A DNA stretch of 57,404 nt, taken from the NCBI GenBank assembly GCA_015064895.1, contig SVRI01000016.1:1-57404 (forward strand), in the 5' to 3' direction. This stretch comes from Oscillospiraceae bacterium. Its GTDB lineage: Bacteria; Bacillota; Clostridia; Oscillospirales; CAG-382. The stretch's first letter is position 1, and each line of letters opens with the position of its first letter. The position numbers were made by a program, and so were the translations under genes. Below are positions 19,401-27,495 of this stretch, piece by piece. The notes below the pieces were generated by a model. It was not told where the DNA came from, did no database searches, and saw only the letters and a list, made by a program, of their open reading frames with translations.

Positions 19401-19966
19401 CGGGTGAGGATATCAATGTGTTTGTTGTAGATACAGAAGTATATTCAAATACAGGCGGACAGTCCTCAAAGGCCACACCTCTTGGTGCCGTAGCTCAGTT
19501 TGCAGCTTCCGGTAAGAAATCCAAGAAAAAAGACCTTGGTGCAATGCTTATGACTTACGGTAATGTCTATGTAGCACAGGTCGCAATGGGTGCAGACCCG
19601 AATCAGCTTATCAAGGCACTTAAAGAAGCACAGCGCTATAAGGGTCCTTCTGTTGTTATTGCATATACTCCTTGTCTTTCACACGGTATCAAAATCGGTA
19701 TGGATAAGGTTCAGCAGGAAATGAAGAGAGCCGTTGACTGCGGTTATTGGATTCTCTACAGATATAATCCCGATGCAGATGGCAAACACCTGACTGTTGA
19801 TTCTAAGGAACCCACAAGTGACCTTATGGAATTTTTCGACGGTGAAGTCAGATATGCTTCACTCAAACGCACATTCCCTGAGAATGCAAAGGTTCTCTTT
19901 GAACAGAGCAGGGTTGATGCAATTGAGAGATACAATAAGTATAAAAAAATGGAAGAATATATGTAA
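16463..19966 (+). CDS. nifJ: Pyruvate:ferredoxin (flavodoxin) oxidoreductase, single-chain
   Basis: 1167 residues, the usual length of the fused homodimeric enzyme. It oxidises pyruvate with CoA to acetyl-CoA and CO2 and passes electrons to ferredoxin; cytoplasmic and oxygen-sensitive. The N-terminal pyruvate-binding region contains YPITPSSPM. Two [4Fe-4S] motifs lie in the ferredoxin-like domain: CIQCNKCAFVCP (~689) and CTGCGSCVNNC (~745). A third cluster uses CAGCGE (~812) and a later Cys. The thiamine diphosphate site is GDGWAYDIGFGG with NTGGQSSKATP following. It has its own promoter and terminator, so it is monocistronic. GAAAGGAC precedes the ATG. This places the organism as a fermentative anaerobe. 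Confidence 0.97.
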   Translation: MSDKKLVTMDGNEAAAYISYAFTEIAAIYPITPSSPMAGKTDAWSANGKKNIFGQEVSLVEMQSEAGAIAAVHGSLETGALSATFTSSQGLMLMIPVLHRISGERLPGVVHVASRTVGTHALSIFGDHSDIYNCRQCGFAMLSTSSVQEIMDLAGVAHLSAIKSRIPFMHFFDGFRTSHQIDKVEEMPYSELAKLIDYDALNEYKRGALNPDHPDLRATVQNPDIFFQVREANNLDYNELPEIVENYMSEISKFTGREYHLFNYYGAPDAENVVVAMGSVSETVMETVDYLNKNGKKVGFLQVHLYRPFSAKHFLSKLPETVKRIAVLDRTKEMGAVGEPLYTDVRSVLFDKDVTVVGGRYGLSSKDTTPSDILAVFENLEKDEPLNGFTVSINDDVTHLSLAPSKTINAENDDTVSCKFWGLGSDGTVGANHSTVKIINDHTEKYAQAYFEYDAKKSFGVTKSHLRFSSSPIRSTYYVKNADFIACHNQSYIYKYDIVTELKEGGTFLLNCSYSPDELDARLPVALKKELAKKKANFYIIDAAKIADEIGLHGRINMVLQAAFFTLSKVIDPEEAKNYMIDSAKKTYFAKGEDVVNKNIEAILRGASAFKKIDVPENWGSLCDVFANTDMSKPEVVTQILEPINNQKGDDLPVSVFEKYKDGRIELGLTAFEKRAISENIPVWNPEKCIQCNKCAFVCPHAVIRPYLLSEEEVKNAPSSMKYVKANGKAAEGLYYTLSISGADCTGCGSCVNNCLAKEKAITMEHVSNVLTYDETWEYTLKTSDKGELFDKYTLKGSQFKTPLLEFSAACAGCGETPYAKLLTQLFGDKVYWANATGCSQAWGSPMPGIPYTKNAKGKGPAWSNSLFENNAEFSLGMLIADRKQRELVKMNVEKLLDVTEDEELKSAAKEWLSTFDDIDANDAASENFIEALKNTKETPETVVVLRDSDRLSKKTFWMFGGDGWAYDIGFGGLDHVIASGEDINVFVVDTEVYSNTGGQSSKATPLGAVAQFAASGKKSKKKDLGAMLMTYGNVYVAQVAMGADPNQLIKALKEAQRYKGPSVVIAYTPCLSHGIKIGMDKVQQEMKRAVDCGYWILYRYNPDADGKHLTVDSKEPTSDLMEFFDGEVRYASLKRTFPENAKVLFEQSRVDAIERYNKYKKMEEYM

Positions 19967-19970
19967 AAGA

Positions 19971-19998
19971 AAAGAGCGGTTTTTTGCCGCTCTTTTTT
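19971..19998 (+). terminator. Rho-independent terminator after the PFOR gene
   Basis: AAAGAGCGG / CCGCTCTTT stem around a T-rich loop, ending in a T run. Confidence 0.9.
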
Positions 19999-20009
19999 AC
20001 TGAAAGCCG

Positions 20010-20037
20010 TTGACTTTTCTTTTTCTTGTGTTATAAT
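20010..20037 (+). promoter_or_regulatory. Promoter of the CapA-like gene
   Basis: -35 TTGACT (20010-20015), 16-base spacer, -10 TATAAT (20032-20037) preceded by TGT (extended -10). Confidence 0.8.
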
Positions 20038-20067
20038 CAAACTGTAAAATGATTTTGGAGGCGTATC

Positions 20068-21150
20068 ATGAAAACATTGATTCTCGGAGACCTTTGTCCT
20101 AAAGATAATAACTATGAGTATTTCAAAAAACAGGATATAGATGCGCTTTTCACCGACACACTGGATATGTTCAAGAATAAAGACCTTGTGTTTGCAAATC
20201 TTGAATGTTCAATTACCGAAAGTGAAAATGCAATACCGAAATTCGGACCAAATCTTAAAGCACCATATGAAACAGCACTTGTGGCAAAGAAAGTCGGCAT
20301 CAATCTTCTCGGCTTTTCGAATAACCATATTTTCGATTTTGGTAAAGAGGGCATGAGAGATACCTTCAAGGCTGTAAAAGACGCAGGGCTCGATTATACC
20401 GGCTTTGGCGACAATTATGAGGACTCACGCAAGAATTATTATTTTGAAAAAGACGGAGAAAAGATAGCAGTTGTTGCCGTGTGTGAACACGAATATACAT
20501 ATGCTCTTGAAAACCGTATGGGTGCCCGTCCTTTTGATGAGTATGATACACTTGATGATGTCAGAGAAGCCAAGGCAAATGCCGACAGAGTAATCGTAAT
20601 CTATCACGGAGGTAAAGAATTCTGTCAATATCCGTCACCAAGAGTGCGTAAACTTTATCATGCCATGGCAAAACACGGTGCCGATGTTATTGTCGGACAG
20701 CACAGCCATTGTATCACATGTTATGAATATGTGCATGACTGCCATATCCTCTACGGACAGGGTAACTTCCACTTTGTAATGCCTCATGACCTTGAAGTCT
20801 GGCATACAGCACTCATGGTTGAATATGATACAAAGAGCCATGAGATTAAGTTTACACCTACCCGTGATAACGGTATAGGTATCGAACTTGCAAAGGGTGA
20901 GGATAAAGAAAGAATCATGCGTGAGTTTGAAAAGAGAAGTAAAACACTCCTTGACGGCACATGGAGACAGCATTGGCATGATTTCTGTATGCAGAATAAG
21001 GTCTATCTTGACGTTATTCGTAAAGCCGGTGACCCTGACCCAAATGAACAAGTAAACCTCATCTTCGGCCATTATCTTGACTGTGAAGCACATACCGATG
21101 TGTGGCGTGAGTTTTATCCTACCGCTAATCAGACAAATGAAATAGACTGA
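20068..21150 (+). CDS. CapA-family metallophosphoesterase-like protein
   Basis: 360 residues with no signal peptide or membrane segment. It matches the CapA/PGA_cap fold (poly-gamma-glutamate capsule protein family, calcineurin-like). The metal-site motifs are in order: LGDLCP (~6), FANLECSIT (~49), GFSNNHIFDFG (~81), IYHGGKEF (~176), GQHSHC (~210) and GQGNFHF (~229). In Bacillus CapA takes part in capsule synthesis, but most clostridial single-gene homologues have no assigned substrate. No capB/capC partner is near, and the gene is flanked by its own promoter and terminator, so capsule synthesis is not implied. A cytoplasmic phosphoesterase or peptide-bond enzyme is as much as can be inferred. 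GGAGG precedes ATG 20068. Confidence 0.85.
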   Translation: MKTLILGDLCPKDNNYEYFKKQDIDALFTDTLDMFKNKDLVFANLECSITESENAIPKFGPNLKAPYETALVAKKVGINLLGFSNNHIFDFGKEGMRDTFKAVKDAGLDYTGFGDNYEDSRKNYYFEKDGEKIAVVAVCEHEYTYALENRMGARPFDEYDTLDDVREAKANADRVIVIYHGGKEFCQYPSPRVRKLYHAMAKHGADVIVGQHSHCITCYEYVHDCHILYGQGNFHFVMPHDLEVWHTALMVEYDTKSHEIKFTPTRDNGIGIELAKGEDKERIMREFEKRSKTLLDGTWRQHWHDFCMQNKVYLDVIRKAGDPDPNEQVNLIFGHYLDCEAHTDVWREFYPTANQTNEID

Positions 21151-21155
21151 TATTT

Positions 21156-21194
21156 AACTCCCTGTATGACTGAGCTTTTACAGGGAGTTTTTTT
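21156..21194 (+). terminator. Rho-independent terminator after the CapA-like gene
   Basis: AACTCCCTGTA / TACAGGGAGTT with a 12-base loop, then a T run. Confidence 0.9.
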
Positions 21195-21208
21195 GTTATA
21201 AATTTGTG

Positions 21209-21236
21209 TTGAAAAAAATAATATTTATGATATAAT
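21209..21236 (+). promoter_or_regulatory. Promoter of adenine deaminase gene
   Basis: -35 TTGAAA (21209-21214), 16-base spacer, -10 TATAAT (21231-21236) preceded by TGA (extended -10). No purine riboswitch core is visible between it and the gene. Confidence 0.75.
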
Positions 21237-21270
21237 TAAAGAAAAAGAATAAACATAAGGAAGCGAGAAT

Positions 21271-23070
21271 ATGTATAATAAGTTTTGTAAAAAACAGCTA
21301 TGGGAATGTTCAAAACAACTTTCTTCTGTTGCTATGGGTAGAATACCCGCCGAAACAGTAATCAAAAACGCAAAGCTTGTCAATGTTTGCACCGGAGAAA
21401 TAATGGACAATACCGATGTTGCCATTTATAGCGGAAGAATTGCACTTGTGGGTGATGCAAGCCATTGTATCGGAGATGGAACTAAGGTGATAGACGCTAA
21501 AGGTATGTATATTGCCCCAGGTATGCTTGACGGACATATACATATTGAATCATCAATGCTGTCAGCCGGTGAGTATGCAAAATCTGTTATTCCTCACGGT
21601 ACTACAGGTATATACTATGATCCCCATGAAATTTGTAATGTAATTGGCTTTGACGGTGTTGAACTTATGATTAAGGACGCTGAAAGAACACCTTTGAAGG
21701 CAATGCTGACAGTTCCTTCCTGTGTACCTGCAGTGCCGGGATTTGAAGATAACGGTGCAGTAATTACTTCCTTGGATATCAGGGAACAGATGAAGCTTGA
21801 TACTGTTGTCGGTCTTGGTGAAATGATGAACTTCCCCGGTATAAATTATTCCAATGATGAAACCCACGCAATTACAGGTGAAACCTTAAAGGCGGATAAG
21901 ATAGTCACAGGTCATTATTCTATTCCCGATACTGGAATGGGACTCAGTGCTTATATTGCTTCAGGCGTGAGATGCTGTCACGAATCCACGAGAGCTGAGG
22001 ATGCTCTTGCCAAAATGAGACTTGGTATGTACGCCATGATGCGTGAAGGCTCTGCATGGCATGACCTGAAGGAAGTAAGTAAGGCAATTACCGAGAATAA
22101 AGTTGATTCAAGATATGCAGTTCTCATTTCGGATGATACACATCCCCATACACTCCTTCACGACGGTCACCTTGACCATATTGTCAGACGTGCAATAACT
22201 GAAGGTGTAGACCCGATTGTTGCAATTCAGATGGTAACAATCAACTGTGCCCAGTGCTTCCATATGGATAATGAAATCGGCTCTATCACACCCGGCAAAT
22301 GTGCAGATATTATTTTTGTCGATAACCTTAAAGATTTTAACGTCAAGAAAGTAATTATCGACGGCGAGCTCGTTTCCGAAAACGGAAAGATGCTTTATGA
22401 ATTTGAAAGCTATGAGTATCCCGAATTTGCAATGAATACCATGCATGTCGGCGAAAAAATAACAGCCGATACCTTTAAGGTGAAGACTGATAAAAAAGAA
22501 AAAGTTATGGTCAGAGCCATTGAAATTATTCCTGCAAGAGTAGGGGATTATGAAAGACACGTTGCTCTTGATGTAAAGGACGGTCTTATCGAATCCGATA
22601 CTAATCAGGATGTGCTTAAGACATTTGTTTTTGAACGTCATAAGAATACAGGAACTCACGGCATAGGCTTTGTTAAGGGCTTTAATATCAAGTGCGGTGC
22701 TATGGCATCAACAGTTGCACACGATGCTCATAATCTGCTTGTAATAGGAACTAACGATGAGGATATGGCACTTGCCGCAAATACGCTTATTAATTGCGGA
22801 GGCGGTATGTGTGCGGTCCAGAACGGAAAGGTTCTCGGATGCGTAGAACTTCCTCTTGCAGGTCTGATGAATACCAAAACTGCCGAAGAAATGAGCGAAA
22901 AGGTAGCTCTTCTTGATAAGGCATGGAAGGAAATCGGATGTGATATTGTTTCACCCTTTATGACAATGGCACTTATTCCTCTTGCGTGTTTACCCGAACT
23001 TCGTCTTACGAACAGAGGACTTGTTGATTGTACAACCTTTAGTTTTTCGACACTTGAAGTTGATGAATAA
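21271..23070 (+). CDS. ade: Adenine deaminase
   Basis: 599 residues, normal for this amidohydrolase family. It converts adenine to hypoxanthine and ammonia in purine salvage (cytoplasm). Metal-binding motifs are clear: DGHIHIESSML (~88), HGTTGIYYDPHEICNV (~109) and DDTHPH (~290); the C-terminal adenine-deaminase-specific domain has HDAHNLLVIGTNDEDM and GGGMCAVQNGKV. AAGGAAG precedes ATG 21271. The convergent neighbour is a nucleobase permease of the hypoxanthine/guanine/adenine type, so the two make a purine uptake and salvage pair even though each has its own promoter. Confidence 0.95.
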   Translation: MYNKFCKKQLWECSKQLSSVAMGRIPAETVIKNAKLVNVCTGEIMDNTDVAIYSGRIALVGDASHCIGDGTKVIDAKGMYIAPGMLDGHIHIESSMLSAGEYAKSVIPHGTTGIYYDPHEICNVIGFDGVELMIKDAERTPLKAMLTVPSCVPAVPGFEDNGAVITSLDIREQMKLDTVVGLGEMMNFPGINYSNDETHAITGETLKADKIVTGHYSIPDTGMGLSAYIASGVRCCHESTRAEDALAKMRLGMYAMMREGSAWHDLKEVSKAITENKVDSRYAVLISDDTHPHTLLHDGHLDHIVRRAITEGVDPIVAIQMVTINCAQCFHMDNEIGSITPGKCADIIFVDNLKDFNVKKVIIDGELVSENGKMLYEFESYEYPEFAMNTMHVGEKITADTFKVKTDKKEKVMVRAIEIIPARVGDYERHVALDVKDGLIESDTNQDVLKTFVFERHKNTGTHGIGFVKGFNIKCGAMASTVAHDAHNLLVIGTNDEDMALAANTLINCGGGMCAVQNGKVLGCVELPLAGLMNTKTAEEMSEKVALLDKAWKEIGCDIVSPFMTMALIPLACLPELRLTNRGLVDCTTFSFSTLEVDE

Positions 23071-23086
23071 CTCACTACATATAAAA

Positions 23087-23117
23087 TAAACCCCTGCACA
23101 CTAAGTGCAGGGGTTTT
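23087..23117. terminator. Bidirectional terminator between ade and the purine permease
   Basis: AAACCCCTGCAC / GTGCAGGGGTTTT with a short loop. There are T runs on the + side and T-rich sequence on the - side, between two convergent genes. Confidence 0.88.
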
Positions 23118-23138
23118 ACTTATACTCAAATTTTAAAA

Positions 23139-24527
23139 TTAGTGAGTAAAGAAGAGCATGAAGAGGAAGAGTGCAAAGATTACCCATGTACCAACCTTGG
23201 TTTCCTTAATTTTACCGGAGAAGAGCTTGATAAATACATAAGAGATAATGCCAAACGCAATACCGTAGGAAATGTTGTATGTGAAGGGCATCATTGCAAG
23301 TGTAAGGAATGCGGGAACTGCTTCGTCAATTGAATGCCAGTCAATATCCTTAACACAAGCCATCATGAGAATACCTACATAAATGAGAGCTGCTGCTGTA
23401 GCACAACCGGGGATGAGCTGAGCAACAGGGCTTAAGAACATAGCGATGAAGAAGAAGATGGCTGTGAACATGGATGTAAGACCTGTTCTGCCGCCTTCAG
23501 CAACACCTGCAGAGGATTCAACAAATGTTGTAACTGTGGATGTACCGCAAACAGCACCTGTTGTTGTAGCAATAGCGTCAGCAAGCATTGCCCTGTCCAT
23601 GTTGGGAACTTCGCCCTTTTCTGTGAGCATGTTGCCTCTTGCACATGCACCGTAGAGGGTGCCGATGGTATCGAACATATCAACGAGACAGAAAGCAAGT
23701 GCAGATGTGATGATAACAAGAATGAGATTTGCTTCGCCGTGAGTTGCAACATAGGCAGAGAAGTCAAAGCCTTCAGTGAATACCTTGCCAAATGCTTGAG
23801 TACCGAATTCCTTGAATGCTACTAAAGGACTGTCAAAAGAAACATTAGGAGCAAATCCGGGAACGGTGAGGAAACCTAAGATATAGTAAAGTACACCACC
23901 GCCGATGATACCCCAAAGTACAGCACCGCGAAGGTTCTTTTTAGCCATAACGGCAATAGCAATTACAGAGAGAACTGTTACAACTAAAGGCATTACAGAT
24001 GCCCAAGTAGCACTTCCAAGAAGGTTGAATGAGTTAAGAGCAACACCTGTTGAGGGGTCAGAAATTACAAGGTCTACATTCTGAAGACCGATAAAAGCAA
24101 TAAAGAGACCGATACCGGCGGGGATCGCTTTTCTGACAGCATTAGGAATCGCATCGAAAATCATCTTACGAAGACCTGTAACTGTAAGAAGTACAAATAC
24201 AAGACCGTCAATGAGAATAAGTACAAGGGAGTTTGCATAACTGAGACCGAAACCAAAGCAGCATGTGTAAACAAAGAATGCATTAAGTCCCATGCCGCTT
24301 GCCTGAGCGAGAGGAAGATTTGCAAGCAAGCCGATAAGCACTGTGCCGACTACAGCGGAAATAGCTGTTGCAATGTACATTGCACCATAGGAAACCTGAC
24401 CTGTTTCAGCAAACATGCCTGCGTTTACCATGAGGATGTAAACCATCGCAAAGAATGTGGTAAGACCTGCCATAAACTCAGTCTTAACAGTTGTTCCGTT
24501 CTCCTTAAGTTTGAAGAACTTATCCAT
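23139..24527 (-). CDS. NCS2-family purine permease (AzgA/PbuG type)
   Basis: 462 residues, strongly hydrophobic, with about a dozen membrane segments. It imports purine bases (hypoxanthine/guanine or adenine) with protons. Family features: an N-terminal MDKFFKLKENGTTVKTEF start typical of AzgA/PbuG proteins, GLTTFFAMVYIL, the conserved ASGMGLNAFF, DMFDTIGTLYG in the middle, and SSAGVAEGGRTGLTS later. AAGGAG stands 7 bases before the ATG. Promoter at 24565-24593. Its position tail-to-tail with ade supports adenine/hypoxanthine use. The exact base specificity is not visible from the sequence. Confidence 0.93.
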   Translation of the reverse strand: MDKFFKLKENGTTVKTEFMAGLTTFFAMVYILMVNAGMFAETGQVSYGAMYIATAISAVVGTVLIGLLANLPLAQASGMGLNAFFVYTCCFGFGLSYANSLVLILIDGLVFVLLTVTGLRKMIFDAIPNAVRKAIPAGIGLFIAFIGLQNVDLVISDPSTGVALNSFNLLGSATWASVMPLVVTVLSVIAIAVMAKKNLRGAVLWGIIGGGVLYYILGFLTVPGFAPNVSFDSPLVAFKEFGTQAFGKVFTEGFDFSAYVATHGEANLILVIITSALAFCLVDMFDTIGTLYGACARGNMLTEKGEVPNMDRAMLADAIATTTGAVCGTSTVTTFVESSAGVAEGGRTGLTSMFTAIFFFIAMFLSPVAQLIPGCATAAALIYVGILMMACVKDIDWHSIDEAVPAFLTLAMMPFTYNISYGIAFGIISYVFIKLFSGKIKETKVGTWVIFALFLFMLFFTH

Positions 24528-24564
24528 AAAATCACTCCTTAAAAATATTAATTAGGATGCAATT

Positions 24565-24593
24565 ATTTTACAACAATTTCTTAATTTTTTCAA
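24565..24593 (-). promoter_or_regulatory. Promoter of the purine permease gene
   Basis: On the - strand: -35 TTGAAA (24588-24593), 17-base spacer, -10 TAAAAT (24565-24570). Only ~35 bases of leader follow, too short for a purine riboswitch. The rest of the gap up to 24726 shows nothing recognisable. Confidence 0.7.
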
Positions 24594-24726
24594 GTGTTTA
24601 TGACATTAAATACTTAAATCATCACTTTTTACAAAAATTCACCTCGTTTTTTATCAAAAATGCTAAATGTTGTGTCGTAATACCGATATAATAGCAGATA
24701 TAGTATTGAAAAAGTAATTAAAAAAT

Positions 24727-24757
24727 AAAAAAGACAGGCACAAAACCTGTCTTTTTT
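24727..24757 (-). terminator. Rho-independent terminator after khpA
   Basis: On the - strand: AAAAAAGACAGG, a short loop, CCTGTCTTTTTT. Ends the ylxM-ffh-rpsP-khpA unit. Confidence 0.9.
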
Positions 24758-24759
24758 CA

Positions 24760-24999
24760 TTAGTCTTCGTTTTCAGAGATATCAACGATAACTCTCTTGC
24801 CGTTGCTGTTTGCAACAGCCTTGACAACAGTTCTGATTGCCTTGGCAATGCGTCCCTGTTTGCCGATAACCTTGCCAAGGTCGCTTTCATCAACGTGGAG
24901 GTTGAGAATGGTTGTGTCACCGTCAACTCTTTCGTCGATAACAACCTTGTCAGGATTGTTGACAATAGATGTAACTATGTCATAAAGAACCTGTTTCAT
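24760..24999 (-). CDS. khpA: KH-domain RNA-binding protein KhpA
   Basis: 79 residues. One KH domain with GxxG as IGKQGRIAKAIRT and a short C-terminal VIVDISE strand. KhpA pairs with KhpB in many Gram-positives and binds RNA, affecting cell division and elongation genes. The start is taken at 24999 because AAGGAGG lies 6 bases before it; a longer open frame to 25038 would begin inside the leader. It follows rpsP by 50 bases, the standard rpsP-khpA order. The usual rimM and trmD do not follow; a terminator does. Confidence 0.93.
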   Translation of the reverse strand: MKQVLYDIVTSIVNNPDKVVIDERVDGDTTILNLHVDESDLGKVIGKQGRIAKAIRTVVKAVANSNGKRVIVDISENED

Positions 25000-25049
25000 G
25001 TCTGCCTCCTTAATCGGCGTGGGAAAGGTTAAAACCAATCCTATGTTGA

Positions 25050-25292
25050 TTAAAGAATGCCGTTCTTCTTGAGGTAAGCCTTAACAGTTTCTGTAGGCTG
25101 AGCACCGTTAGCAATCCACTTCTTAGCTTTATCTGCATCAATTTCAACTGTTGCAGGGTCTGTAAGGGGGTTGATGTAGCCGATTTCTTCGATGAAACGA
25201 CCGTCTCTGGGGTATCTGGAATCTGCTACTACTACTCTGTAGAAAGGAGCCTTCTTTGCACCCATTCTTCTAAGTCTGATCTTTACTGCCAT
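25050..25292 (-). CDS. rpsP: 30S ribosomal protein S16
   Basis: 80 residues; the N terminus [19 protein letters not shown] and [15 protein letters not shown] are diagnostic. A structural protein of the small subunit. Start chosen at 25292 because GGAGGAC lies 6 bases upstream; an open frame extends five codons further to 25307 without its own signal. It lies downstream of ffh across a 321-base gap filled by a tandem repeat. Confidence 0.97.
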   Translation of the reverse strand: MAVKIRLRRMGAKKAPFYRVVVADSRYPRDGRFIEEIGYINPLTDPATVEIDADKAKKWIANGAQPTETVKAYLKKNGIL

Positions 25293-25324
25293 TTTTTTGT
25301 CCTCCAAAAATAATAATTTAATAT

Positions 25325-25612
25325 TTATAAACGCTTTTATTAAAGCTTGTTTATACTAAATGTGTTTTCGCGAAGATGTGACTTGTGTAAAACCGAGACA
25401 TTCCGCGAAATTAAAAAGGTCTTTGGTTACTTTCTCCTTAAGAAAGTAACTTATAAACGCTTTTATTAAAGCTTGTTTATACTAAATGTGTTTTCGCGAA
25501 GATGTGACTTGTGTAAAACCGAGACATTTCGCGAAATTAAAAAAGGTCTTTGGTTACTTTCTCCTTAAGAAAGTAACTTATAAATGCTTTTATTAAAGCT
25601 TGCTTATACTGA
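25325..25612. repeat. 126-bp tandem duplication between ffh and rpsP
   Basis: Copy 1 starts at 25325 and copy 2 at 25451 (period 126), with only isolated differences. A partial third copy of ~35 bases starts at 25578 and runs to the end of ffh. Each full unit holds a TTCGCG...CGCGAA inverted repeat and a hairpin GTTACTTTCT / AGAAAGTAAC (25426-25450 and 25553-25577). The hairpin resembles repeats near 36.6 kb and 47.35 kb. This accounts for almost all of the 321-base gap between these genes; no ORF of interest and no protein-coding signal is visible in it. Confidence 0.92.
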
Positions 25613-25613
25613 A

Positions 25614-26987
25614 TTATCTTTTCTTTTTCTTGTTTTTATTTTTCTTTTTCATGGCCTTGGAAACCATCTTTCCGCCCATCTTGCCGAAGGGGGAATTGCC
25701 GCTTGTCATCTGCTTCATCATCTTTCGTGTTTGTTCGAACTGCTTTAGAAGCTTGTTTACATCTTCAACCTTCATGCCCGAACCTTTGGCGATTCTGATT
25801 TTTCTTGAAGCACTGATAATATCGGGATTGTCTCTTTCTTCGGGAGTCATTGAAAGAATAATTGCCTTCATTCTGTCAATTGCTCTTTCGTCGACCTTTA
25901 CATCCTTGAGTGCATCGGCTTTGACACCGGGTATCATGCCGAGAAGCTGGTCAAGAGGCCCCATGTTTTTGAGTTGGTCAAACTGTTCAAGATAATCTGC
26001 AAGGGTAAATGTCTGCTCACGCATTTTCTTTTCAAGCTCTGCTGCCTTCTTTTCGTCGAAAGCCTGCTCAGCTTTTTCAATAAGCGAAAGCACGTCTCCC
26101 ATACCAAGGATTCGGCTTGCCATTCTGTCTGGGTAGAATGGCTCGATGTTGTCCATCTTTTCACCGGTACCGATAAACTTTATCGGCTTTCCGGTTACCT
26201 GTCTTGTGGAAAGAGCCGCACCGCCTCGTGTGTCGCCGTCAAGCTTTGTAAGGATGATACCTGTTACATCAAGCTTTTCATTGAAGGCAGCCGCCGCATT
26301 TACGGCATCCTGACCTGTCATGGCATCCACAACAAAAAGGATTTCTGTAGGATTTACATCATCTTTTATCTTTTGAAGCTCGCCCATAAGCTCTTCATCA
26401 ACGTGAAGTCGGCCTGCAGTATCTAGGAACACCATGTCATGACCGTGCTTGAAAGCGTGCTTTAAAGATTCATTAGCAATTTTAACAGGGTCGGTACAAC
26501 CGTCAATTGTAAATACCGGAACATCAATTGACTGTCCCACAACCTGAAGCTGCTTTATGGCAGCAGGTCTGTAAACGTCGCAGGCAACAAGCAGTGGTCT
26601 CTTGCCTTGTTTCTTATACATAAGGGCAAGCTTACCGGTGTGTGTTGTCTTACCTGCACCCTGAAGACCGCACATCATAATAATCGTCGGAGGCTTTGAG
26701 GAAATCACAAGCTTTGTGTTTTCGCCGCCCATAAGAGCCGTAAGCTCTTCATTTACAATTTTAACAATGTGCTGAGAGGGGACAAGACTTTCAAGAACCT
26801 CTGCACCAACTGCTCTTTCGGAACAGGTCTTGATAAACTCTTTAACAACCTTATAGTTTACGTCAGCTTCAAGAAGTGCAAGCTTTATTTCACGCATGCC
26901 TTCCTTTACGTCGGCTTCTGTAAGTTTTCCTTTGTTTCTGAAAGACTTGAAGGCGTTAGCCAGTCTTTGAGTTAAACTTTCGTACAT
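25614..26987 (-). CDS. ffh: Signal recognition particle protein Ffh
   Basis: 457 residues, typical length. It binds signal sequences and 4.5S RNA and targets nascent membrane and secreted proteins to FtsY. N domain, then the SRP GTPase with GLQGAGKTT (~108), DTAGR (~190), TKLDGDTRGG (~248) and GTGEK (~275). The Met-rich M domain (~300-457) ends in a lysine-rich tail (MKKKNKNKKKKR). CAGGAG within the end of ylxM serves as the ribosome-binding site, so the two genes are coupled. The stop codon touches the 126-bp repeat region. Confidence 0.97.
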   Translation of the reverse strand: MYESLTQRLANAFKSFRNKGKLTEADVKEGMREIKLALLEADVNYKVVKEFIKTCSERAVGAEVLESLVPSQHIVKIVNEELTALMGGENTKLVISSKPPTIIMMCGLQGAGKTTHTGKLALMYKKQGKRPLLVACDVYRPAAIKQLQVVGQSIDVPVFTIDGCTDPVKIANESLKHAFKHGHDMVFLDTAGRLHVDEELMGELQKIKDDVNPTEILFVVDAMTGQDAVNAAAAFNEKLDVTGIILTKLDGDTRGGAALSTRQVTGKPIKFIGTGEKMDNIEPFYPDRMASRILGMGDVLSLIEKAEQAFDEKKAAELEKKMREQTFTLADYLEQFDQLKNMGPLDQLLGMIPGVKADALKDVKVDERAIDRMKAIILSMTPEERDNPDIISASRKIRIAKGSGMKVEDVNKLLKQFEQTRKMMKQMTSGNSPFGKMGGKMVSKAMKKKNKNKKKKR

Positions 26988-26988
26988 T

Positions 26989-27327
26989 TTACTCCTGTAA
27001 TTCGTGAAGGCTTCTCAACTCTTCTATAATTGAGGAAAGCCGTTCATTGTTAATATTATGTGAAAGCTCGGATAGTTGGTTCAATAATCTTTCGGTTTTC
27101 TGCATCTTTTCGTATAGATGAAGAGCATTTTCAAACTCCATGAGCTGTGCTTCTGCATGTTTTATCTGATCCCTGACACCCTGACGCGAAATACCCGCAT
27201 GCTCTGCAATTTCAGAGAGGGATAAATCTTCGTTGTAGTAATAGTCAAGGGCATCCTTTTGCTTTTCCGGTAAAAGAGCAGAGTATATGTCGCATAAAAC
27301 CGAAATCTCAAGGTTTTTACTTTTCAT
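26989..27327 (-). CDS. ylxM: YlxM-family DNA-binding protein (SRP-associated, UPF0122)
   Basis: 112 residues. A sigma-70 region 4-like helix-turn-helix (ALLPEKQKDALDYYYNEDL, SEIAEHAGISRQGVRD) followed by a coiled-coil-like tail. Members sit next to ffh or ftsY in Firmicutes and are thought to modulate SRP function. The start at 27327 is preceded by GAGGT at 4 bases, and the -10 of a consensus promoter lies ~45 bases upstream; the open frame that continues to 27423 crosses that promoter and is rejected. Its TAA is one base before the ffh ATG. Confidence 0.93.
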   Translation of the reverse strand: MKSKNLEISVLCDIYSALLPEKQKDALDYYYNEDLSLSEIAEHAGISRQGVRDQIKHAEAQLMEFENALHLYEKMQKTERLLNQLSELSHNINNERLSSIIEELRSLHELQE

Positions 27328-27372
27328 AGTTACCTCAATGTACTGTAAAGTGATTTTCTTTACACCTAGAAG

Positions 27373-27401
27373 ATTATACACGAACCTTTTTGATTTGTCA
27401 A
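27373..27401 (-). promoter_or_regulatory. Consensus sigma-A promoter of ylxM-ffh
   Basis: On the - strand: -35 TTGACA (27396-27401), 17-base spacer, -10 TATAAT (27373-27378). Perfect consensus at both boxes. Confidence 0.92.
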
Positions 27402-27451
27402 GTACTTTTGCATAAAAAAACAAAATCTTTTTGTTGTATATTTACAAACAA

Positions 27452-27475
27452 CGACGCACCGAAACCGATGCGTCG
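27452..27475 (-). terminator. Hairpin terminator after csaB
   Basis: On the - strand: CGACGCATCG, loop GTTT, CGGTGCGTCG (one G-T pair), followed by TTGTTTGT. A strong stem with an imperfect T tract. Confidence 0.7.
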
Positions 27476-27495
27476 AAATCTATATGTTTTTTTAT

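Noticed and set aside
20068..21150. Poly-gamma-glutamate capsule locus
   Set aside because: Only a CapA-type protein is present, monocistronic and without CapB/CapC partners, so capsule synthesis cannot be claimed.
21180..24600. Purine riboswitch before ade or the purine permease
   Set aside because: Leaders are only ~35 bases long and the conserved three-way-junction core is not seen.
25325..25612. CRISPR array
   Set aside because: The repeat unit is 126 bp, with no unique spacers between short repeats and no cas genes nearby.
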